Notes under the pieces: generated by a model
The model's database searches: none
What the model was told of the DNA's origin: nothing
The model's input: only the letters and a program-made list of their open reading frames with translations
Position numbers and translations under genes: made by a program
Origin: an uncultured Actinomycetes bacterium
GTDB taxonomy: Bacteria > Actinomycetota > Acidimicrobiia > Acidimicrobiales > Microtrichaceae
Reading direction: 5' to 3'
DNA length: 9,812 nt
Assembly (NCBI GenBank): GCA_903930035.1
Contig: CAIYXG010000268.1
Span: 1 to 9,812, forward strand
Shown here: positions 1-7,169 of the stretch, one piece after another
Layout of the letters: each line of letters starts with the position of its first letter
Numbering within the stretch: position 1 is the first letter of the stretch

Positions 1-152
1 GGGACGGTCGTGCGGGCGCGCCGCGGCGGGGATGTTGCGGCCGGGCTGGGGTCGTCTGACGCCGTGTTCTCGTCAGCCAGGACGACGTGAGGCTAGGCGA
101 CGGGGAACACCGTGTCGCGCACGGCGGCACCGGCGGGCCGGTGGGCCGCCGT
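1..152. other. Left-edge region with no supportable gene
   Basis: This stretch lies downstream of the isomerase gene. I see no frame with a credible start codon plus ribosome-binding site. One minus-strand frame stays open to the window edge (about positions 78 down to 1, reading LADENTASDDPSPAATSPP...), but it begins only at a CTG after a TAG stop at about 94-96. It is therefore not called. The region holds two hairpins close to the isomerase stop, the larger at 123-150. Confidence 0.5.
110..150 (-). terminator. Hairpin pair just after the isomerase stop
   Basis: Three bases past the TAG stop (153-155), 123-127 pairs with 146-150 and 128-133 pairs with 138-143. This gives an 11-bp GC stem with a 2-nt bulge (144-145) and a 4-nt loop (134-137). 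A second, smaller hairpin follows, with 110-114 pairing with 120-124 around a 5-nt loop. There is no U-tract, so it is not a classical intrinsic terminator. GC-rich actinomycetes often have such tail-less hairpins at operon ends. Termination here is inferred from placement and stem strength only. Confidence 0.45.
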
Positions 153-1181
153 CTACGCCGGGCCGGCCAGCGTCCGCTTGATGTCGTCGAGGATCGGCAC
201 GGGGCCCGGGTCGATGCCCTCCGCCTCGCACTGGTAGAGCGTGACCATGTCGCCGAACAGGACCAGGTCCATGAGCTGGGCCAGCCGGCCCTCGCCCTCG
301 GCCTGCACGGTGTGGACGCCGGCGAGCACCTCCTCGCTGATCTCCTCGACCAGCGCGAAGCGGCGCGAGACCTGGGGGTCCTCGAAGGCGTGCCGCAGCA
401 GGACCAGCGAGAAGACCTGCCGGGTGACGTCGCCGTGCTGCCCCCAGCCGCAGATCTCGTTGTGGGTCAGCTCGGGGATGCGGTTGGCGAACGAGGCGAT
501 CTTCGGGTTCTCGTTGAACTGGCCCTTCCAGCGCCAGGCCGCGGTCTCCCCCACGGCGCCGCCGCCGTAGACGATCGGCAGGGTGCGGCCCAGGTGGCGG
601 GCCAGCGTGCGCGCCGGGTTGTCGGCGGTCGACAGCTCGTCACGCCGGCGCTGCAGCTGGACCACCGCGGCGTCGATCCACGCCGACGCGCCGTCGAGCA
701 GCCCCATGCGCTCGAGCACGACCAGGGTCGGGACCGACACGGCCCCGATGCCGGCGCGGGGCATGGGGATGGAGGCGTCGACGGGGACGAGGGGCGCGCC
801 GACGTCCGCGGCCAGAGCGGCAAGCTTGCCGCCGGACGCCATGACGACCTCCCGGGCGCCGGCCTCGACGGCACCGCCGAGGGCCGAGAGCGTCTCCTCG
901 GTGTTGCCCGAGAAGGAGATGGCCACCACCAGGGTGTCCGGGCCCACGAACCCCGGGCACTCGTAGTGCTTGGACACCATGACCGGCAGGCAGGAGGTCG
1001 GGCCGGCGACGGCGGCGGTCACGTCGCCGCCGATGCCGCTGCCGCCCATGCCCATGACGAGCACCGAGGTCAGCCCCTCGGCCGACGGGAGCCCCTCGAC
1101 CGTCGCCGCGGCCGCTGCGGCGTCACGGACCTGCTCGGGCAGGCCGAGCGCCGCGTCGAACATGCCGAGCGAGTCGAGCAT
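153..1181 (-). CDS. Bifunctional phosphoglucose/phosphomannose isomerase-like SIS protein
   Basis: This looks like a cytosolic isomerase of the PGI/PMI family, interconverting glucose-6-P or mannose-6-P with fructose-6-P. Numbering is from the upstream GTG at 1190. The first SIS domain shows GMGGSGIGGD (47-56) and the phosphosugar loop SFSGNTEET (92-100). PMPRAG follows at 142-147, then KGQFNENPK (222-230) and THNEICGWG (242-250). E227 and H243 are 16 residues apart, the same spacing as the catalytic Glu203/His219 pair of the archaeal PGI/PMI enzyme. K338 near the C terminus may match its catalytic lysine. Length (about 342 aa) is normal for the family. The ATG at 1181 is preferred because a GGAG lies 8 nt upstream. 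The GTG at 1190 would overlap the Trm112 stop as GTGA, and that alternative adds three residues. It is probably the last gene of the manB transcript. Some actinobacterial homologues are annotated TobH and may have lost activity, but the catalytic residues appear intact here. Confidence 0.85.
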   Translation of the reverse strand: MLDSLGMFDAALGLPEQVRDAAAAAATVEGLPSAEGLTSVLVMGMGGSGIGGDVTAAVAGPTSCLPVMVSKHYECPGFVGPDTLVVAISFSGNTEETLSALGGAVEAGAREVVMASGGKLAALAADVGAPLVPVDASIPMPRAGIGAVSVPTLVVLERMGLLDGASAWIDAAVVQLQRRRDELSTADNPARTLARHLGRTLPIVYGGGAVGETAAWRWKGQFNENPKIASFANRIPELTHNEICGWGQHGDVTRQVFSLVLLRHAFEDPQVSRRFALVEEISEEVLAGVHTVQAEGEGRLAQLMDLVLFGDMVTLYQCEAEGIDPGPVPILDDIKRTLAGPA

Positions 1182-1186
1182 GCCGG

Positions 1187-1435
1187 TCACTCCGAGAAGG
1201 TGGGGGTGATCCCGCTCGACGCGGCCTTGGTCAGCAGCCGCTCGTGCTCGGCGTCGTCCACCGACACGGCCTCGTCGATCAGCATGACGGGGATGCCGTC
1301 GCGGATCGGGTACCGGCGGCGCAGCCGGGGGTTGTAGAGGTGCTGCTCGTCGGCGAAGTAGAGCAGGGGGCCCTTGTCCTCGGGGCAGGCCAAGATCTCG
1401 AGGAGGCGGGGGTCGAGCTGGTCGTCGGTCGTCAT
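1187..1435 (-). CDS. Trm112-like small protein
   Basis: This 82-residue protein belongs to the Trm112/YcaR-like family. It shows LLEILACPEDKGPL (11-24), then YNPRLRRRYPIRDGIPVML (34-52), the typical family core. Eukaryotic and archaeal Trm112 proteins stabilise and activate methyltransferases. The role of bacterial versions is not settled. Only one cysteine (C17) is present, and the usual second cysteine of the CPxC knuckle is Asp20. The zinc site of classical Trm112 is therefore absent, as I recall being common in actinobacterial members. The ATG start is supported by GGAG 5 nt upstream. The stop overlaps or abuts the isomerase start, so the two are probably co-translated. A 73-bp gap (1436-1508) separates it from manB, with no obvious signal beyond the ribosome-binding site. 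Confidence 0.85.
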   Translation of the reverse strand: MTTDDQLDPRLLEILACPEDKGPLLYFADEQHLYNPRLRRRYPIRDGIPVMLIDEAVSVDDAEHERLLTKAASSGITPTFSE

Positions 1436-1508
1436 GTGTGCTCCGTCGGTGGTGCGGGACGTCTGTCCGGGTCAGTTCCTAGTCGGTCCGTGCAGGTGGG
1501 TGCGCCGC

Positions 1509-2891
1509 TCATCCGGCCATGTGGGCCTGGACCTCGGCCACGCGGGCGGCCACGGCCGCCGGGTCGGCCGCCTCCAGGTTGAGCCGGAGCAGCGGCTCCG
1601 TGTTGGAGGGGCGCAGGTTGAACCACCAGTCGCCGCAGTCCACGGTCAGGCCGTCGGCACGGTCGGTGGTGGCGTCCGGGTAGGCCGCGGCGACCCGCTC
1701 GATCACGGCGGCCGTGTCGTCGACCCGCGTGTTGAGCTCGCCCGACGCCGCGTACCGCTCGAAGGGGCGACGCAGCTCGCTCAGCGGCACGCCGGCGACC
1801 GAGAGCTGCTCCAGCACCACCAGGGCGGCGATGAGCCCGGAGTCCGCCCGGTAGTTGTCGCGGAAGTAGTAGTGCGCCGAGTGCTCGCCCCCGAAGATGG
1901 CCCCGGTCTCGGCCATGACCTGCTTGATGAACGAGTGGCCCACCCGCGTGCGGACCGGCTCGCCGCCGTGCTCGCGGACGACCTCCGGGACGGCCTTGGA
2001 GCAGATGAGGTTGTGGATCACCGTGCCGCCACCGGCACGGTCCAGCAGGGCCGCCGCGATGATGGCGGTGGTGGTGGAGCCGGACAGGCCCACCCCCTGC
2101 TCGTCGACCAGGAACACCCGGTCGGCGTCGCCGTCGAACGCCAGTCCGACGTCGGCCCCGACCTCGACCACCCGGGCGCACAGGTCCACCTGGTTGGCCG
2201 GGTTGAGGGGGTCGGCCGGGTGGTTGGGGAACGTGCCGTCGAGCTCCCCGTACATGACCTCGAGGTCCATCGGGAGCGTCGAGAACACCGCCGGGACTAC
2301 CAGGCCGCCCATCCCGTTGGCGGTGTCGGCGACCACCTTGAGCGGGGCCAGCGCGGCGACGTCGACGAACGACCGCACGTGGTCGGCGAACGCATCGAGC
2401 ACGTCGTCGGAGGACGCCGTGCCCGGCACCTCGGCGTCCGCGAGCCCTCCCTCGGCGCGCTGCAGCGCGAGCTCCTTGATCCGGCCCAGGCCCGAGTCCT
2501 CGCCCACCGGGCGGGCCCCGGCCAGGCAGAACTTGGCGCCGTTGTACTCGGCAGGGTTGTGGGAGGCCGTGAACATGACGCCCGGCGCGTCCTTGGCCCC
2601 GGAGGCGAAGTACAGGAGGTCGGTCGAGCCGAGCCCCAGGTCCACGACGTCCACGCCCTGCGAGACGGCGCCGGCGGTGAAGGCCGCCACCAGCTCCACG
2701 CCGGTCGGGCGCATGTCGCGGGCGACGAGCACGGTGGTGGCGGACCCGCCCGACTCCTCGAGCGCGAACCGTGCGAACCCGGCGCCGACCGCCTCGGCGA
2801 GCGCCGGGTCGAGCTGGCCGGGGCACAGCCCGCGGACGTCGTACGCCTTGAAGACGGCGTCGAGCGCCTCGGCGGGGGTGATGGCGGACAT
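1509..2891 (-). CDS. manB: Phosphomannomutase/phosphoglucomutase
   Basis: This is an alpha-D-phosphohexomutase of 460 residues that interconverts mannose-6-P and mannose-1-P, or the glucose equivalents. It feeds GDP-mannose or nucleotide-glucose synthesis in the cytosol. All four family signatures are visible. The phosphoserine loop TASHNP is at 108-113 (Ser110 is the phosphorylated residue). The Mg-binding loop DGDADR is at 253-258. The sugar-recognition loop GGEHSAHYYF is at 334-343. The phosphate-binding loop RPSNTEP is at 427-433. Length is normal and no key residue is missing. The start is ATG at 2891. No good Shine-Dalgarno precedes it, but a TAGGGT box ends 8 nt upstream, suggesting a leaderless transcript. 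It lies 43 bp after the GtrA-GT2 gene and upstream of the Trm112 and isomerase genes. Whether mannose or glucose is preferred cannot be read from sequence; the isomerase next door favours mannose. Confidence 0.95.
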   Translation of the reverse strand: MSAITPAEALDAVFKAYDVRGLCPGQLDPALAEAVGAGFARFALEESGGSATTVLVARDMRPTGVELVAAFTAGAVSQGVDVVDLGLGSTDLLYFASGAKDAPGVMFTASHNPAEYNGAKFCLAGARPVGEDSGLGRIKELALQRAEGGLADAEVPGTASSDDVLDAFADHVRSFVDVAALAPLKVVADTANGMGGLVVPAVFSTLPMDLEVMYGELDGTFPNHPADPLNPANQVDLCARVVEVGADVGLAFDGDADRVFLVDEQGVGLSGSTTTAIIAAALLDRAGGGTVIHNLICSKAVPEVVREHGGEPVRTRVGHSFIKQVMAETGAIFGGEHSAHYYFRDNYRADSGLIAALVVLEQLSVAGVPLSELRRPFERYAASGELNTRVDDTAAVIERVAAAYPDATTDRADGLTVDCGDWWFNLRPSNTEPLLRLNLEAADPAAVAARVAEVQAHMAG

Positions 2892-2899
2892 GGGCCGAA

Positions 2900-2905
2900 A
2901 CCCTA
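2900..2905 (-). promoter_or_regulatory. Probable -10 box for a leaderless manB transcript
   Basis: The minus strand reads TAGGGT (fits TANNNT), followed by 8 nt and then the manB ATG at 2891. A transcript starting 7-8 nt past the box would begin at or next to the ATG. No convincing -35 hexamer is seen 16-18 nt upstream. The absence of a Shine-Dalgarno before manB fits. It could also be chance, or manB could be read through from the upstream gene 43 bp away. Confidence 0.4.
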
Positions 2906-2934
2906 CTCCGCCGCCCCTGCGGGCCCGGGCTCCC

Positions 2935-4119
2935 TCAGGCCGTCCGGGCGGCGGGCAGGACCGACAGGTCGGCCTCGTAGTCGCCGTGGCCGGCGCGGGA
3001 CCGGATCCGGAACAGGTCCCGGACCAGGCGCCACGCGTCGCGCGCCACGTGGACCGTGGAGCGCTCCGAGTTGACCACCTCGACGGGCACCTCGGTCAGG
3101 GTCAGCCGGTAGCGCTCCACCAGGTGGAACAGCTCCACGTCGAACGCGAACCCGTCGACCTGCATCCGGGAGAACACGAGCCGGCCCACGTCCCGCCGCA
3201 CGGCCTTCAGGCCGCACTGGGTGTCGCGGTAGCGGCCCAGCAGCACCAGCCCCGTGAAGACGTTGATCACGCGGCCGCCGAACTCCCGCAGCCGTCCGGC
3301 GGCGACGACCGTCAGCGTGTCGGTGTGCTGGCGGCTGCCCACCACGACGTCCCAGCCCTGCTCCACGGCGTGGAGCAGGCGCGTGATCTGCTCCGGCGGG
3401 TACGAGAGGTCGGCGTCGGTGAAGGCCACCGTGCGGCCCGACGCCGCCAGGACGCCCTCCCGCACCGCCGCGCCCTTGCCCCGGTTGGGCGACAGCTGCA
3501 GGACCGTGTCGGCGCCCGCCGCCCGCGCCACCTCGGCCGTCCGGTCGTCCGAGCCGTCGTCGGCCACCAGGACCTCGAGCCCCCCGTGGGCGGCCACTGC
3601 GGCCAGCTGCGACCGCACGGTGGCGACGGTCGCCGCGATCCGGTCCTCCTCGCGGAAGGCGGGGATCACGACCGTGAGCCGCACGTCGCCCTGGGGCAGC
3701 GGCCGTTCCGCCGGCACCGACTGGTCGGACCGGACGGCGTCGAACATGGCCCGCCGGTAGTTGGCGAGCCGCACCATGAACGCCACCAGCACCGCCGGCG
3801 CCTTGATGACCAGCAGCGCGCCCCACCAGCCCGGCCGCAGCCACACGTAGAGGATCGTGAGGACGGCGACGTCGGCGAGGAGCGCCATGGCACCGGCCAG
3901 GACGTAGGCCCCGACCCGGCGGTACCACCGCAACGACGGGTCGCCCGGGAACGTGAGCGACGAGTGGAGCACCCAGGACACCACCGTGGCGGCGGCCACC
4001 GCCACGGCGTCCGCGGACGGGACGGGCCAGCCGGCCAGGAGGTGCAGCGACAGCAGCAGCCCGAGGTCGACGAGCGTGGCCGCCACGCCCACCAGGACGA
4101 AGCGGCGGAGCAGGTTCAC
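2935..4119 (-). CDS. GtrA-like flippase domain fused to GT2 polyprenyl-phosphate glycosyltransferase
   Basis: This 394-residue fusion has a GtrA-like membrane domain at residues 1-128. It begins with RRFVLVG, has four predicted membrane segments (about 6-28, 37-53, 68-90 and 100-118) and ends with the family-like motif RLANYRRAMF (117-126). A cytosolic GT-A domain of family GT2 follows from about 147, with VVIPAFREED (150-159), ADDGSDDRT (186-194), the metal/nucleotide DAD at 235-237 within FTDADLSYP, and DTQCGLKA (299-306). The last motif is typical of dolichyl/polyprenyl-phosphate glucose or mannose synthases (Alg5/DPM1-like). Expected role: move a sugar from GDP-mannose or UDP-glucose to a polyprenyl phosphate, with the GtrA part suggested to help flip it. 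The GTG start overlaps the upstream stop by 4 nt (GTGA, 4116-4119) and has no Shine-Dalgarno, so translation is probably coupled. The sugar is not determinable from sequence; mannose is favoured by the neighbours. Confidence 0.85.
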   Translation of the reverse strand: MNLLRRFVLVGVAATLVDLGLLLSLHLLAGWPVPSADAVAVAAATVVSWVLHSSLTFPGDPSLRWYRRVGAYVLAGAMALLADVAVLTILYVWLRPGWWGALLVIKAPAVLVAFMVRLANYRRAMFDAVRSDQSVPAERPLPQGDVRLTVVIPAFREEDRIAATVATVRSQLAAVAAHGGLEVLVADDGSDDRTAEVARAAGADTVLQLSPNRGKGAAVREGVLAASGRTVAFTDADLSYPPEQITRLLHAVEQGWDVVVGSRQHTDTLTVVAAGRLREFGGRVINVFTGLVLLGRYRDTQCGLKAVRRDVGRLVFSRMQVDGFAFDVELFHLVERYRLTLTEVPVEVVNSERSTVHVARDAWRLVRDLFRIRSRAGHGDYEADLSVLPAARTA

Positions 4120-7064
4120 GCGGTGTCGGGGTCGGGCCCGTCGCCCGCGTCGGACCCGTCCGCATCGGCCGGTCCCGTGCCGCCTGGTTCCGTGCCGCCT
4201 GGTTCCGTGCCGCCTGGTTCCGTGCGGTCAGGTTCCGTGCCGCCAGGGTCCGTGCCGGCCACCGGCTCGCCGGTCTCGGCGTCGAGCGTCGGCCGGGTGG
4301 GCACGGTGGGCAGCGTCTCCAGGGTCGGCAGCGTGGCGGCCTCCCGGGCGAGGGCCAGCGTCCGGCGCGTGTCGCCCCGGACCAGGAGGACCAGCAGCGC
4401 GATCCCGACGAGCGACAGCAGGGTCCCGAACAGCTCGACCCCGGACCGGCCGTAGGTCAGCGTGACCTCCCTGGCGGTCGGGACGACGACCATCTGGTTG
4501 GGCGACACCCGGTACGGGCCCGTGGCCCCCGAGACCTTCCAGTTGGGGAAGTACGACGCCTTCACCAGGACCGGGCTGCCGGTCCGGTCGACCCGGAACG
4601 AGATCGAGCGGTCGGTCGTGACGACGTCGCTGACCTTGGCGGGCTGCACCGCCCGGCGGGGCGGGGAGGTGCTGCTCGGCGCCACGCGGGCCCACGACTC
4701 GGGGCCAGAGGTGGCGAGCGGCACGTCCCACCGCGTCGGGTCGTTGTACCAGTCCACGGCGGGACCCGGCGTCTTCTGCGCGACGACCTGTCCCTCGGCC
4801 GGCGGCGGGCGCTCCTTGTCATAGACCCAGCCGTCGATGTGGTCGTCGGTGTCCTTGAGCACGACCGGGTCGTACCTGAGCCCCACGACCTGGTCCGCGT
4901 CGGCGACCTCGAAGACCTTCCAGCTGCCGGTGGACGCCACCTCGGTGAGGCGGGGGTCGGCGGCGGCCGCCGTCTTCGCCTTGTCCGAGACCGCCATGTA
5001 GTACTTCACGCCGAGCAGCTGCAGGTGCGAGATGCCCTGCTCCAGGTTGAAGTCCGAGTACGGCATGTCGCGCTGGGCCCGGGAGGGCTGCGCCGACAGC
5101 TCCGACTGGTTCAGGAAGTGGAACGGCGTGGTGGAGGAGGCCTCGAAGTAGAGGCCCTCCCTCGAGCCGATGCAGCTGTCGGTGAAGTACGGCAGCAGCA
5201 TGAGCGCCATCGGGGTGCCGAACCGGTTGAGGTCGGGCTCGTACTCCCACATGGCCCGGCCGCAGCCCTGCTCCTCGCCCACCTTGGCCATGGTGTCGAC
5301 GATGCCCTTGTACTCGGGCCACGCCGGCTTGCCCTCGAGGCCCGAGTAGTTCCAGCGGGCCCAGTCGGCGACGAAGTTGGTGTTGCGGAAGTCGAGCCCC
5401 ATCCACGAGTACATCTGGCCACCGGGCTTGGCCGGGTCGGCCACGAGCGTCCCGCCGGGCAGGAACCGGAGCGGGCCGAGCAGCGCGACGAGGACCACGG
5501 CCAGCGCCACGAGCGAGCCGACCGCACCGACGAGCACCGGCTCCTCCCGCCGGCGCTGCACGTCCTGGACCACCACGGCGAGCGACCGGAGCACGAGCGC
5601 CACCGCCAGGCCGGCGAGCAGCGCGAGGCAGAGGAAGTAGAAGGGCAGGAGCCGGGCGTTCCACAGCCGGTACTGCGGCAGGTAGCGGAAGGCCCAGGCC
5701 AGCACCATCACCATGAGCGAGAGGAACCAGCCGAGCCGGACCCGGTGCACGAGCGAGAGGACGATGCCGAGCGCGGCCAGCGCGAACACCACGTTGCGGT
5801 AGGGCATGTTCGCCACTGCGGGGTCGGGGAACAGCCGCTGGGCGTAGTCGGTGTACTTCTCCCATCCCATGTCGTTGAGGTAGGCGCTGTTCAGGTAGAA
5901 GGGCACCACCCAGAAGGCGGCGAGCAGCCCGCCGACGGGCATCACGACCGCGGCCCACCGGAGGGCGCGGGCGTCGAAGCTGACGAACAGCGCCAGGGCG
6001 GCGCCCGTGGCCACGAGCGGGAAGGCCGACGGCACGAGCCAGAGCGACAGGAGGACCAGCAGCACCAGTGCTGCGGCCCCGAGGCGGCCGTTGCGGCTGC
6101 GGTCCCACCACGGCTCGCGGTCCTCGCGGCGGGTCAGGACGTAGACGACCGTGGCGACGGTCACGAAGATCGCCGGGATCAGGTGGCACAGCGCCACGAG
6201 CGCCAGCAGGAAGGCGCCGAGCGCCCGGTCCGTCCCCGTGGGGGTGCCCCGGACCAGGACCGCCAGGTACAGGAGGGCGAACATGAGCGAGATCGAGAAC
6301 GCGAACTCGCCCGCCATGGTCGAGGCGATGTTCCCGCCCAGGATCGTGTAGCCGTTGTCGAACAGGAAGACGAGGCTCGCCAAGGCGATCATCGGCGGGC
6401 CGGGGAACGGGAGCCGGGCGGCCCGGGCCAGGGCGAACGCGGCGAGCGGCATGGTGCACAGGCCGGCGACGGTCACCAGCTTGAACGCCACGTTGTAGGG
6501 CACCGGGAGGCACAGCACGGCCGCCACGCCGGCGACGGCGAACAGCAGCGTGCGGCGCGCCGGCGAGGTCAGCCGGGCCTGCACCTTCCAGGTCCCCACG
6601 CCGATCGCGGCGAGCAGGAACGGCGCGAGCCACCACGGCGGGCCGGCGGCCAGCATCGCGATGAACAGCGACGGCACCACCATGTAGAAGGTGTAGGCGG
6701 GGAACCCGGCGTACCAGTCGGGCGTCCAGCCCGAGAGGCGCAGCTGCGGGACCAGGTGGTCCATCAGGTAGCGCGGCCCCCAGACGTGGGCACCCATGTC
6801 GCCGCCGGTCGCCGTGCTGTCGGTGAACAGCAGCTGGGGCTGCATGGCCAGGAACACGACGGCCATGCAGGCCGCCACGATGCCCCAGCTCACCCAGTCC
6901 ATGACCTGGCGGCCGGAGTGGTCGGGCGAGTCGACGGGGACCGGGAGGTCGCCCGACGTGCCGTCGTCGTGGTCGCCGGACGGGCCGTCGGGCCGGCCCT
7001 CGGCGGGCTCCTCTGCTTCGGTGGGTTCGTCGAGCAGGGTGCCCGGACCGGCGGAGTCGTTCAT
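4116..7064 (-). CDS. Large multi-spanning membrane protein, GT-C/PTPS-related type
   Basis: This 982-residue protein resembles actinobacterial membrane proteins annotated '6-pyruvoyl-tetrahydropterin synthase-related', which look like GT-C glycosyltransferases; despite the name they are not pterin enzymes. A cytosolic acidic, Pro/Gly-rich segment (1-55) comes first. The first membrane helix is at about 57-76. A first outer loop follows with Asp82 and GGDMGAH (87-93), where GT-C enzymes carry their catalytic acid. About a dozen more helices run to about 530. A large extracytoplasmic domain (about 535-875) contains YSWMGLDFRN and NYSGLEGKPAWPEY. The final helix is at about 876-896. The tail is cytosolic, with TLPTLETLPT and six GGTEP-like repeats (about 937-966). 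ATG at 7064 has GAGG 5 nt upstream. The 4-nt overlap with the lipid-sugar synthase gene suggests it uses that product to glycosylate a surface polymer or protein. Family assignment is from architecture and memory; function is inferred. Confidence 0.65.
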   Translation of the reverse strand: MNDSAGPGTLLDEPTEAEEPAEGRPDGPSGDHDDGTSGDLPVPVDSPDHSGRQVMDWVSWGIVAACMAVVFLAMQPQLLFTDSTATGGDMGAHVWGPRYLMDHLVPQLRLSGWTPDWYAGFPAYTFYMVVPSLFIAMLAAGPPWWLAPFLLAAIGVGTWKVQARLTSPARRTLLFAVAGVAAVLCLPVPYNVAFKLVTVAGLCTMPLAAFALARAARLPFPGPPMIALASLVFLFDNGYTILGGNIASTMAGEFAFSISLMFALLYLAVLVRGTPTGTDRALGAFLLALVALCHLIPAIFVTVATVVYVLTRREDREPWWDRSRNGRLGAAALVLLVLLSLWLVPSAFPLVATGAALALFVSFDARALRWAAVVMPVGGLLAAFWVVPFYLNSAYLNDMGWEKYTDYAQRLFPDPAVANMPYRNVVFALAALGIVLSLVHRVRLGWFLSLMVMVLAWAFRYLPQYRLWNARLLPFYFLCLALLAGLAVALVLRSLAVVVQDVQRRREEPVLVGAVGSLVALAVVLVALLGPLRFLPGGTLVADPAKPGGQMYSWMGLDFRNTNFVADWARWNYSGLEGKPAWPEYKGIVDTMAKVGEEQGCGRAMWEYEPDLNRFGTPMALMLLPYFTDSCIGSREGLYFEASSTTPFHFLNQSELSAQPSRAQRDMPYSDFNLEQGISHLQLLGVKYYMAVSDKAKTAAAADPRLTEVASTGSWKVFEVADADQVVGLRYDPVVLKDTDDHIDGWVYDKERPPPAEGQVVAQKTPGPAVDWYNDPTRWDVPLATSGPESWARVAPSSTSPPRRAVQPAKVSDVVTTDRSISFRVDRTGSPVLVKASYFPNWKVSGATGPYRVSPNQMVVVPTAREVTLTYGRSGVELFGTLLSLVGIALLVLLVRGDTRRTLALAREAATLPTLETLPTVPTRPTLDAETGEPVAGTDPGGTEPDRTEPGGTEPGGTEPGGTGPADADGSDAGDGPDPDTA
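4171..4260 (-). repeat. Six tandem 15-bp repeats encoding GGTEP-like pentapeptides
   Basis: On the plus strand six consecutive 15-mers follow the unit ggttccgtgccgcct. Units start at 4171, 4186, 4201, 4216, 4231 and 4246. The second and third are identical to the unit, the first differs at one base, and the last three diverge by one to a few bases. The minus strand encodes GTDPG, GTEPD, RTEPG, GTEPG, GTEPG, GTGPA in the C-terminal tail of the membrane protein. The near identity at the DNA level points to recent slippage or expansion in frame. Copy number changes would not shift the frame, since the unit is a multiple of three. Confidence 0.95.
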
Positions 7065-7069
7065 GAGTG

Positions 7070-7073
7070 CCTC
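7070..7073 (-). promoter_or_regulatory. Ribosome-binding site of the GT-C-like membrane protein
   Basis: The minus strand reads GAGG, then the 5-nt spacer CACTC, then ATG at 7064. It supports this start over any later methionine. A second ATG just upstream (7076) shares the site but hits TGA within four codons, so it is not a usable start. Confidence 0.6.
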
Positions 7074-7136
7074 ATGGTGTCACGCGGCGGGCGGCGGGAG
7101 GTGCCGCCCCACGGGCAGCGGGGCCGGGGTGCAGCA

Positions 7137-7158
7137 GCGCGCCGGAGCAGCGGCGCGC
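7137..7158 (-). terminator. GC-rich hairpin after the zinc-ribbon gene
   Basis: GCGCGCC at 7137-7143 is the exact reverse complement of GGCGCGC at 7152-7158, giving a 7-bp stem with an 8-nt loop. It begins 11 nt past the zinc-ribbon stop (TAG at 7170-7172). There is no U-tract. It may terminate or attenuate transcription between the zinc-ribbon gene and the glycan genes, in a 105-bp gap that otherwise shows only the next ribosome-binding site. Confidence 0.4.
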
Positions 7159-7169
7159 CCTGGGCGGGC

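Noticed and set aside
1..78. Possible minus-strand gene start reading LADENTASDDPSP at the left edge
   Set aside because: There is no ATG, GTG or TTG start; only a CTG follows an in-frame TAG. Too little sequence remains inside the window to judge it.
4171..4260. Reading the 15-bp repeats as a CRISPR array or binding-site array
   Set aside because: The units are contiguous with no spacers, are in frame inside a coding tail and give a regular pentapeptide, so this is a coding minisatellite.
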